From Pseudomonadota bacterium (GTDB lineage: Bacteria; Pseudomonadota; Gammaproteobacteria; Xanthomonadales; Xanthomonadaceae), in assembly GCA_023395465.1 (NCBI GenBank), contig JAEWZE010000281.1, positions 1 through 5,005 of the forward strand: DNA of 5,005 nucleotides. Direction: 5' to 3'. The notes under the pieces were generated by a model. It was not told the origin of the DNA. It was given only the letters and a program-made list of their open reading frames with translations, and made no database searches. This document shows positions 1-5,005 of the stretch, one piece after another. Numbering within the stretch: the first letter of the stretch is position 1; every line of letters starts with the position of its first letter. A program made the position numbers and the translations under genes.

Positions 1-473
1 GCATCGACCTCGAAGCGGTAGCGCTCGTCCTGCTCGTACTCGCGGCAGCGCACGCCATCGAACATCGACGCCGGCAGCGGCAGGACGCCGAACAGGCGCG
101 CGCCCGCCACGGTCCACCAGATCGCGCCCTCGCTCGCGTGCAGGGCGAACCGGAACTGCACCGGCCCCAGGCGTTCGCGCAGCAGGCCGTCGCGGAAGGA
201 CAGCGTCGACGTCATTCGCGCCCCGCCGAAGTCGCGCCGCCAGGTCTCGCGCCGCGGTCCGCAGTCGAACTCGACCAGGGTCGCCACCTCATCCCCGGCA
301 GGAGGCAGTCCGGCGATCCATGCGCACAGCCGCGCCAGCGGGCCGCCGCCGCGCTCGATCGTCGCGCGCCCGGCGTAGCGGAAGCGGCCACGGCCCGTGT
401 GGAGCCGGCGCAGGCTCTCCGGCATCCGGAAGAATGCGGCGCCAAGCGCCTGCTGGAACAAGGTGGGCTGCAT
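1..473 (-). CDS. DUF4166 domain protein, C-terminal end cut by window edge
   Basis: The minus-strand frame from an ATG at 471-473 stays open to the left edge and gives 157 residues starting MQPTLFQQALGAAFFRMPES. The sequence matches what I know of the DUF4166 family: an N-terminal LFQQALGAAFFRMPESLRRLH segment, then GRGRFRYAGRATIERGGGPL, AWIAGLPPAGDEV, a tryptophan-containing FGGARMTSTLSFRDG strand region, GPVQFRFALHASEG, and the late CREYEQDERYRFEVD signature. The family is usually about 170-200 residues, so only a short C-terminal piece should be missing. DUF4166 has no assigned biochemical role; it occurs alone or fused to saccharopine-dehydrogenase-like or DCC-type domains. No signal peptide or membrane segment is visible, so a cytoplasmic protein is likely. 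The frame is open upstream of the ATG into the permease gene, but I see no other ATG, GTG or TTG between the permease stop and this ATG. No strong ribosome binding site precedes it, so the start is moderately sure. It lies 116 bases after the permease stop on the same strand. Confidence 0.85.
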   Translation of the reverse strand, partial: MQPTLFQQALGAAFFRMPESLRRLHTGRGRFRYAGRATIERGGGPLARLCAWIAGLPPAGDEVATLVEFDCGPRRETWRRDFGGARMTSTLSFRDGLLRERLGPVQFRFALHASEGAIWWTVAGARLFGVLPLPASMFDGVRCREYEQDERYRFEVD

Positions 474-589
474 GCACGGGATCGGCGAAACGGGATGCGA
501 AGGATACCGGCTGCGGTGCGCGCGCCAGCGTCCGGTGCTTTCCGCAGGGCCGCGCGCGGTGAACGAAGGCGGCGGCCGCCGGAGCCGCG
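474..589. other. short spacer between permease and DUF4166 gene
   Basis: The 116-base gap holds two perfect palindromes, CCGCGCGCGG at 550-559 and CGGCGGCCGCCG at 570-581, just after the permease stop. Neither has a loop or a following T-run, so they are not good terminators. No promoter elements are evident, which is compatible with read-through from the permease into the DUF4166 gene. Confidence 0.4.
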
Positions 590-2206
590 CTACAAGGGCG
601 TCGGCCCACCCGGGCCGGGGCCATCCGGACGCTGCAGCGAGAGGGCGGCCAGCAGCAGGGCCAGGGCGGCATAGGCGCCGGCGAACTGCCAGGCGATCAC
701 AGCGCGCAGACCGTCCAGCGCCCAGGGCAGGTACACGCCGCCACGCGGATCGACCGAATGGATCACGCCGACCAGGCTGAGCGCCGCGCACAGAGCCAGC
801 ACCACGGCGGCCGTGCGCGTGCGCCCTTCGATCATCGCCACGAGCATCGCCGCCCACAGCATGGCGGTGATGATGAAGCCGTTGCCCAGGGTGACCAGCG
901 TCGCGAGTTCGGGCAGCCCGTGTGCGCCGGTCTCGGCGTACAGCGCGGCGAACCGCTGCGGGTCGATCCAGGCCGGATTGCCCAGCTTGATCGCCAGCAG
1001 GTAGGCCAGCGACGGCAGGAACGCCAGCGCCACCGCGGGCGCGTGCCGTGCGGGCGTGGCCTGGAAGGCCTGCACGGTGATGCCGATGCCCACGTAGACG
1101 ATGATCGGCGCCAGCACCGACAGCGGCAGCCACTGCACCAGTCCGGCCACCAGCCCGAGCATCCCGCCGATGCCGATGAACAGGCCGGTCAGCAGGGTGT
1201 AGCCGCTGCGCGCGCCCATCTGCTTGTAGGCCGGCTGGCCGATATAGGGCGTGGTCTGCGCGACGCCGCCGCAGACGCCGGCGACCAGGGTCGACAGCGC
1301 CTCGACGAGCAGCACGTCGCGGGTGCGGTAGTCATCGCCGGCGGCGCGCGCGCTTTCGCTGACGTTGATCCCGCCCACCACCATCAGCAGGCCGAACGGC
1401 AGCAGCAGCGGCAGGTAGGGCACGGTCTGCGGCAGGCCGTCGATGAAGCCGGTGCCGGGCCAGGGGAACTGCGGCGACAGGCGCGCGGGTTCCGGCAGCG
1501 CGAAACCGGGCACGCCGAGCCCGGCCAGGCCCAACGCGTAGTACAGCAACGTGCCCACCAGGAAAGCGAGCAGCACGCCCGGCATCCGCAGCGGCAGCGC
1601 GCCACGGGCGACCAGCACGTACAGCAGCAGGCCGAAGGTCACCAGCCCGACCACCGGATTGCGCAGCAGCTCGACCAGCGGCAGGAAGCCGAGCAGCGCC
1701 AGCGCCGCACCGCCGATCGAACCCAGCAGCGCCGCGCGCGGCAGCACGCGCGTGATCCAGTCGCCGGCGAACGAGAGCACCGTCTTGAGCACACCCATCA
1801 CCACCAGCGAGGCCATGCCCAGCTGCCAGGTGGCGATCGCCGCGGCCTGGTCGTCGAGGCCGTCGGCCTTGAACGCGACGAAGGCCGGGCCCAGCACCAG
1901 CAAGGCCATGCCGATGCTGGTCGGCGCATCCAGGCCCAGCGGCATCGCGGTGACGTCGTCGCGCCCCGTGCGCCGTGCCAGCCGCCGCGCCATCCAGGTG
2001 TAGGCCAGGTTGCCCAGCAGCACGCCCAGCGCGGTGCCCGGGAACATCCGGGTGAACACCACCTCGGCCGGGAAGCCGAAGATCCCCACCAGCGCCATCG
2101 CGATGAAGCCGAGGATCGACAGGTTGTCGACGACGAGTCCGAAGAAGCCGTTGATGTCGCCGGGGACGAACCAGCGCGGTGCGCGGCGGGCGGTAGGTGC
2201 GGTCAT
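590..2206 (-). CDS. NCS2-type (UraA/AzgA-like) inner-membrane permease, substrate unknown
   Basis: The gene encodes 538 residues with a dozen or more hydrophobic segments and little soluble sequence apart from short ends. It appears to belong to the xanthine/uracil permease superfamily (UraA fold). N-terminal landmarks are PGDINGFFGLVVDN (residues 15-28) and DVTAMPLGLDAPTSIG (84-99). The core is NVSESARAAGDDY (281-293), which corresponds to the TM8 acidic motif with E284, followed by LSTLVAGVCGGVAQTTPYIG (304-323), which corresponds to TM9-TM10. AzgA proteins have a TSYIES-like stretch and UraA an acidic residue at this place; here the residues are G323 and Q324. Members are proton-coupled importers of nucleobases, but with this change the substrate cannot be assigned. 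A longer frame begins at 2329 inside a repeat; I prefer the ATG at 2204-2206, because the extra 41 residues are low-complexity Pro/Arg/Thr-rich sequence and the family start lies just after MTAP. A weak GAGAA lies 10 bases upstream. The protein ends in a Gly/Pro-rich tail. The gene is on the same strand as the receptor upstream and the DUF4166 gene downstream. Confidence 0.88.
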   Translation of the reverse strand: MTAPTARRAPRWFVPGDINGFFGLVVDNLSILGFIAMALVGIFGFPAEVVFTRMFPGTALGVLLGNLAYTWMARRLARRTGRDDVTAMPLGLDAPTSIGMALLVLGPAFVAFKADGLDDQAAAIATWQLGMASLVVMGVLKTVLSFAGDWITRVLPRAALLGSIGGAALALLGFLPLVELLRNPVVGLVTFGLLLYVLVARGALPLRMPGVLLAFLVGTLLYYALGLAGLGVPGFALPEPARLSPQFPWPGTGFIDGLPQTVPYLPLLLPFGLLMVVGGINVSESARAAGDDYRTRDVLLVEALSTLVAGVCGGVAQTTPYIGQPAYKQMGARSGYTLLTGLFIGIGGMLGLVAGLVQWLPLSVLAPIIVYVGIGITVQAFQATPARHAPAVALAFLPSLAYLLAIKLGNPAWIDPQRFAALYAETGAHGLPELATLVTLGNGFIITAMLWAAMLVAMIEGRTRTAAVVLALCAALSLVGVIHSVDPRGGVYLPWALDGLRAVIAWQFAGAYAALALLLAALSLQRPDGPGPGGPTPL

Positions 2207-2216
2207 GCGGGGTCGG

Positions 2217-2221
2217 TTCTC
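2217..2221 (-). promoter_or_regulatory. weak ribosome binding site for the permease
   Basis: On the minus strand GAGAA lies 10 bases before the ATG at 2204-2206. It is a partial Shine-Dalgarno match. It supports this start over the longer frame that opens at 2329 within the palindromic repeat. Confidence 0.4.
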
Positions 2222-2318
2222 AGCGGTTCCGGCTCGGGAAGGCGTTGGGGTGCGTCTGGCTGGGCGCGGGGTAGTTGAGGGCCGGGCCTGTCGGATGTGC
2301 GCGGCAAGCAGGAGCAAG

Positions 2319-2370
2319 AGCGCCCCCACCCCAACCCTCCCCCGCTTTGCGGGGGAGGGAGCAGGGCGCT
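2319..2370. repeat. REP-like palindrome with two-part stem
   Basis: A perfect 11-bp inverted repeat, CCCTCCCCCGC (2335-2345) against GCGGGGGAGGG (2349-2359), encloses a TTT loop. Around it a second 7-bp inverted repeat, AGCGCCC (2319-2325) against GGGCGCT (2364-2370), gives a two-part stem with an asymmetric internal loop of 9 and 4 bases. The C-rich flank CCCCCACCCCAACCCTCCCC is of a type I associate with dispersed intergenic palindromes of Xanthomonadaceae. It lies between the receptor and the permease. No T-run follows the stem on the minus strand, so it is not a canonical intrinsic terminator, though such a hairpin could still slow transcription or protect an mRNA end. Membership in a genome-wide repeat family is inferred, not shown by this window. 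Confidence 0.75.
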
Positions 2371-2411
2371 ACACCGTGTCGCTCGCGAGCCAGCTTCCCG
2401 GGATACCAAGC

Positions 2412-2432
2412 GCTACTGGCTACTGGCTACTG
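2412..2432. repeat. three tandem copies of a heptamer (GCTACTG)
   Basis: The unit GCTACTG occurs three times without mismatch at 2412-2418, 2419-2425 and 2426-2432, in the middle of the spacer and between the two G/C-rich palindromic elements. Short heptamer arrays are a common feature of intergenic DNA in Xanthomonadaceae; their role is not established. The copy number is low and may vary between strains through replication slippage. Confidence 0.8.
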
Positions 2433-2444
2433 CGTTGGCTTTCT

Positions 2445-2504
2445 GCTCCTCCCCCCGCTCGCGGGGCATTGCACCCTTCACGGGAGGGAGGCTGGGAGGG
2501 GGGC
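2445..2504. repeat. second REP-like element, degenerate and roughly inverted to the first
   Basis: The element starts with CTCCTCCCCCC and holds a small hairpin, CCCCG (2453-2457) with CGGGG (2462-2466) around the tetraloop CTCG. It ends in a G-rich tail, GGGAGGGAGGCTGGGAGGGG and further G bases (2482-2504). The reverse complement of this tail resembles the C-rich flank of the 2319-2370 element, so the two look like inverted copies of one repeat type with the heptamers between them. The element ends 16 bases from the receptor stop codon. No T-run follows it on the minus strand, so a terminator role for the receptor transcript is possible but not shown. Confidence 0.6.
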
Positions 2505-2520
2505 CGCAGGTCGCCACGTC

Positions 2521-4812
2521 CTAGAACCGCGCCGTGAACTCGACGCCCAGCGTGCGCGGCTCGTTGAGGAAGCCGGTGAGGTTGTTGAAGTCGATGCCGC
2601 CGACGATGCGGGTCTGGTCGGTGATATTGCGGCCGAACAGCGCCACCTCGCGCTCGCCATCGGCCCAGTTGTAGCCCAGCCGCAGGCCGCCTTCCAGGGT
2701 CGACTTTCCGGTGAATTCCGTCGACTCGTACAGGAAGAAGTTGACCTCGCTGCGGTAGGCCCAGTCGGTGAACACGAAGAACTCGCCCTGCCCCACCGGC
2801 ACGCCCCAGCGCGCGGTGACGCTGTGCACCCACTTGGGCGACTGCGGCAGCGCGTTGCCGTCGATGTAGTAGCGACCGGTCGGCAGCCCGCCCGCGTCGA
2901 GCACCGGCGGATCGGTGACCGTGCATTGCGCGCAACCTGCCACCGACAGGTCGGCGTCCTCGATCTCGGTGTCGTTGTAGCTGCTGCCCAGGGTGACCAG
3001 CAGCGTGTCGGTCAGCCAGGCCTCGAGGTCGAGTTCGACGCCCTGGCCGCTGGTGCGCTCGGCGTTGAGCAGGGTGGCGATGTTGGCATCGCCGCCGACC
3101 GCGATGATCTGCTGGTCGTCCACCTCGTAGCGGAACACGTTGAAGCCCAGGCGTGCGCGGCGATCCCACAAGTCGGCCTTGATGCCGACCTCATAGGAGA
3201 TCGCGTCTTCGGAACTGGCGGTGGTGACGCCGCCGTTGGGCGCGGTCGGATCGGCGAACAGCAGGCGCCCCTGGATCGAGGGCGCGCGGAAGCCGGTGGC
3301 CACGCGGGCATACACGTTGACAGCATCGCTGGCCTCGTAGACGCCGCTGAGGTCCCAGCTCACGTTGCTGTCGTCGACCGAGACGTCGTAGGGCCCGCCG
3401 ACCGGGGCGCCGAAGGGCGCGCCCTCGAACACGGTGGCGCTGAACTCCTTCTCGTCGTTGGTGTAGCGCAGGCCGCCGCGCAGCTTGAACTGCTCGGTCG
3501 CGGCGAACTCGCCCGAGGCGAACACCGCCCAGGCCTTGTTGCGCTGGGTCTGCACCGCGTATCCGGCGCGCAGGTTGCCGGGGGCGAGCGAGTCGTAGTT
3601 GAAGCTGTCGACGGTCAGGTCCTCGTCGAACCAGAACAGGCCCGCCTGCCACTCGAACCGCTGGCCGTAGTCCGATTCAATGCGGAATTCCTGGGTGATC
3701 TGGCGATGGTCGGGCAGGCCGTCCGCCGATTCCGAGGCGAACGGAATGATCCCCGGGCCGGTCAGCTCCGGCGGCAGGAACACCGCGCCATAACCGCCGT
3801 CGATGTCGCCACGGTTGATCGTCTCGACCGTCTCGTAGCCGGTGATCGAATACAGGTTGTGGTCGCCCAGGTCCCAGCGCAGGCGGGCGCTGCCACCCCG
3901 GCTGTCGAGCTCGGAGAAGTTCTGGCCGTCCAGCGCGACCCGGTCGCGGTCGAAGCCCGGTACCAGATCGTTCGTGCCCGGCTGGATGATGTTGGCGCGG
4001 AACACGCGCGCGGTGCCGTTGAGGTGGCGGCCGTGCAGGTTGAACAGGGCCTCGAAGTCCTCGCCCTCGTACAGGAACTGCACGCGCGCAGCAGATTCGT
4101 CGAAGCCTTCGAGACCGTCGTTGGCCGCGCCCGGATGGGTGTTGTCCACCGAATCCTCACGACGCTGGTACAGCGCCGACACGCGCACCGACCAGCGATC
4201 GGTCAGCGGGCCGCCCCAGGCGCCCTCCACGTTCCACAGGCCATCGGTGCCAGCGGCAAGGCGCGCATACCCGCCTGCTTCCTGCGACGGCTTGGCCGAT
4301 TCGAACTTGACCACGCCGGCCGGGCTGTTGCGCCCGAACAGCGTGCCCTGCGGGCCACGCAGCACCTCGATGCGCTCCAGGTCGAACACCGGGAAGCCCT
4401 TGAGGATCGGGTTCTCCTGGACCACGTCGTCGTACACCAGCGACACCGGCTGCGAGGCGTTGAGGTCGAAGTCGGTGTTGCCCAGGCCGCGGATGTAGAA
4501 GCGCGGGAAGGCGCGGCCGAACGAGGACTCGATGTTGAGGCTGGGCACGCGCCCGGACAGGAAGCGCACGTCGCCCGCGCCCGAGGCCAGCACGCCCAGC
4601 TTCTCGCCCGACAGGGTGCTGATCGAGACCGGCACGTCCTGGATGTTCTCGACCTTGCGCTGCGCGGTCACTTCCAGCGCGTCCAGGGTCACGGCTTCGC
4701 GGCCGGCGGTGGCGGTGTCCTGGGCGGACGCCAGCAGCGGCGCGGCGAGCGCCAGGGCGAGCAGCGAACGGCGCAGGGGAAGGAACGGGCGGCGCAGGCG
4801 GAAAGCGGTCAT
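2521..4812 (-). CDS. TonB-dependent outer-membrane receptor
   Basis: The 763-residue protein has the full layout of a TonB-dependent receptor, which moves scarce ligands across the outer membrane using TonB-ExbB-ExbD energy. Residues 1-30 are a signal peptide: basic start RLRRPFLPLRR, hydrophobic LLALALAAPLL, likely cleavage at ASA|QD. A TonB box follows, LDALEVTAQR (43-52). The plug covers about 55-170, with FYIRGLGNTDFD (105-116) and the hallmark LERIEVLRGPQGTLFGRNSP (145-164). The 22-strand barrel takes the rest, with QEFRIES (374-380), WQAGLFWFDE (388-397), FKLRGGLRYTND (442-453) and the C-terminal RNITDQ region, ending in the aromatic residue F763 needed for barrel insertion. The length is normal for the class. 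No N-terminal FecA-type signalling domain is present and no sigma/anti-sigma pair is visible. The ligand cannot be read from sequence; siderophore, sugar, nucleobase or aromatic compounds are all possible. A TTG five codons upstream is an alternative start, but the ATG at 4810-4812 has a well-spaced AGGA. A CxxC (C627, C630) lies in a predicted outer loop. Confidence 0.95.
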   Translation of the reverse strand: MTAFRLRRPFLPLRRSLLALALAAPLLASAQDTATAGREAVTLDALEVTAQRKVENIQDVPVSISTLSGEKLGVLASGAGDVRFLSGRVPSLNIESSFGRAFPRFYIRGLGNTDFDLNASQPVSLVYDDVVQENPILKGFPVFDLERIEVLRGPQGTLFGRNSPAGVVKFESAKPSQEAGGYARLAAGTDGLWNVEGAWGGPLTDRWSVRVSALYQRREDSVDNTHPGAANDGLEGFDESAARVQFLYEGEDFEALFNLHGRHLNGTARVFRANIIQPGTNDLVPGFDRDRVALDGQNFSELDSRGGSARLRWDLGDHNLYSITGYETVETINRGDIDGGYGAVFLPPELTGPGIIPFASESADGLPDHRQITQEFRIESDYGQRFEWQAGLFWFDEDLTVDSFNYDSLAPGNLRAGYAVQTQRNKAWAVFASGEFAATEQFKLRGGLRYTNDEKEFSATVFEGAPFGAPVGGPYDVSVDDSNVSWDLSGVYEASDAVNVYARVATGFRAPSIQGRLLFADPTAPNGGVTTASSEDAISYEVGIKADLWDRRARLGFNVFRYEVDDQQIIAVGGDANIATLLNAERTSGQGVELDLEAWLTDTLLVTLGSSYNDTEIEDADLSVAGCAQCTVTDPPVLDAGGLPTGRYYIDGNALPQSPKWVHSVTARWGVPVGQGEFFVFTDWAYRSEVNFFLYESTEFTGKSTLEGGLRLGYNWADGEREVALFGRNITDQTRIVGGIDFNNLTGFLNEPRTLGVEFTARF

Positions 4813-4818
4813 GGCGGG

Positions 4819-4822
4819 TCCT
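4819..4822 (-). promoter_or_regulatory. ribosome binding site deciding the receptor start
   Basis: On the minus strand AGGA lies six bases before the ATG at 4810-4812. This favours that ATG over the in-frame TTG at 4825-4827, whose coding sequence would include the AGGA itself. Confidence 0.6.
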
Positions 4823-4848
4823 GGCAACGTAGAAGGGGGAGCGCGACG

Positions 4849-5005
4849 TCAGCGGCGCACGGTATCGCGACGCGGCCCCCGGAGGACAGCGTCGAGCAGG
4901 TCCATCAGCAGGCGACTACTGTCGGACAGGGGCGGCGGCAGGCCGAAATAACCGTTGGTCATAAGCAGATGGAGCGGCCGGGTGGCATGGCTGCGGCGAC
5001 GGGTG
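4849..5005 (-). CDS. possible C-terminal end of an unrecognised protein, cut by window edge
   Basis: A minus-strand frame open at the right edge ends in TGA at 4849-4851, 36 bases before the receptor start. It reads 51 residues, including LHLLMTNGYFGLPPPLSDSS, then RLLMDLLDAVLRG and a basic RRDTVRR end. About 39 of 51 codons end in G or C, and the composition (a leucine-rich amphipathic helix after a Pro-Pro-Pro turn) looks more like protein than random frame. I do not recognise a family. An internal ATG at 4960-4962 could start a 37-residue peptide, but it has no ribosome binding site, so a longer gene entering from the right is more likely. If real, the gene would lie just upstream of the receptor on the same strand and could share its transcript. 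Alternatively the stretch is only the untranslated leader and promoter region of the receptor; no clear -35/-10 pair or Fur box was found in it. Confidence 0.35.
   Translation of the reverse strand, partial: TRRRSHATRPLHLLMTNGYFGLPPPLSDSSRLLMDLLDAVLRGPRRDTVRR

Noticed and set aside
138..780. Several overlapping open frames on both strands (138-674, 289-672, 320-562, 397-780)
   Set aside because: They are Arg/Ala/Pro-rich shadows of the DUF4166 gene and of the permease end. The DUF4166 frame itself is open at the window edge and explains the region.
758..2278. 506-residue open frame on the plus strand
   Set aside because: It lies antisense to the permease and reads as Gln/His/Arg/Ala-rich sequence with no fold pattern. 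Long antisense frames are expected opposite GC-rich genes, and the minus strand has clear family motifs and membrane segments.
2207..2329. Longer permease with 41 extra N-terminal residues
   Set aside because: The extension starts in the palindromic repeat and is Pro/Arg/Thr-rich low-complexity sequence. The ATG at 2204-2206 fits the expected family start and has a partial ribosome binding site.
2335..2359. Intrinsic terminator for the receptor transcript
   Set aside because: The stem is strong, but no T-run follows it on the minus strand; TTGGGG follows instead. It is listed as a repeat.
3842..4951. Plus-strand frames opposite the receptor (3842-4498, 4532-4951)
   Set aside because: They are Ser/Arg-rich antisense shadows of well-conserved receptor sequence with no recognisable domain.
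4920..4990. Fur box or sigma-70 promoter upstream of the receptor
   Set aside because: The AT-richer stretch around 4945-4965 contains no convincing Fur palindrome and no -35/-10 pair with normal spacing.
4969..5005. Start of a plus-strand gene at the ATG at 4969
   Set aside because: Only about 12 codons are visible, with no ribosome binding site before the ATG; nothing supports it as a gene.

Overview
This is a GC-rich window (third codon positions almost all G or C) from what is most likely a gammaproteobacterium of the Xanthomonadaceae, in the Lysobacter / Luteimonas / Pseudoxanthomonas range. The reasons are codon use, a TonB-dependent receptor of the kind these genomes carry in large numbers, and C-rich/G-rich intergenic palindromes with short heptamer repeats. 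The genus is an inference; no marker gene is present.

All supported genes lie on the minus strand, so transcription runs from the right edge to the left. From right to left they are: (1) a fragment at 4849-5005 that may be the C-terminal end of an unrecognised protein whose beginning lies outside the window; (2) a complete 763-residue TonB-dependent outer-membrane receptor (4812 to 2521) with signal peptide, TonB box, plug and beta-barrel; (3) a 314-base spacer (2207-2520) holding two G/C-rich palindromic elements in roughly inverted orientation around three tandem copies of a heptamer; (4) a complete 538-residue polytopic permease of the NCS2 (UraA/AzgA-like) fold (2206 to 590); (5) a DUF4166 protein starting at 473 and running off the left edge, visible for 157 residues.

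The receptor and the permease could be the outer- and inner-membrane steps of one uptake route, with a substrate that may be a nucleobase or another compound. This rests only on adjacency and shared strand, and the repeat-filled spacer may separate them into different transcripts. The DUF4166 gene follows the permease by 116 bases and could be co-transcribed. I see no mobile element, CRISPR array, RNA gene, phage gene or clear new defence or biosynthetic system. The most distinctive points are the spacer repeats, the missing acidic residue at a key site of the permease, and the possible receptor-permease pairing.
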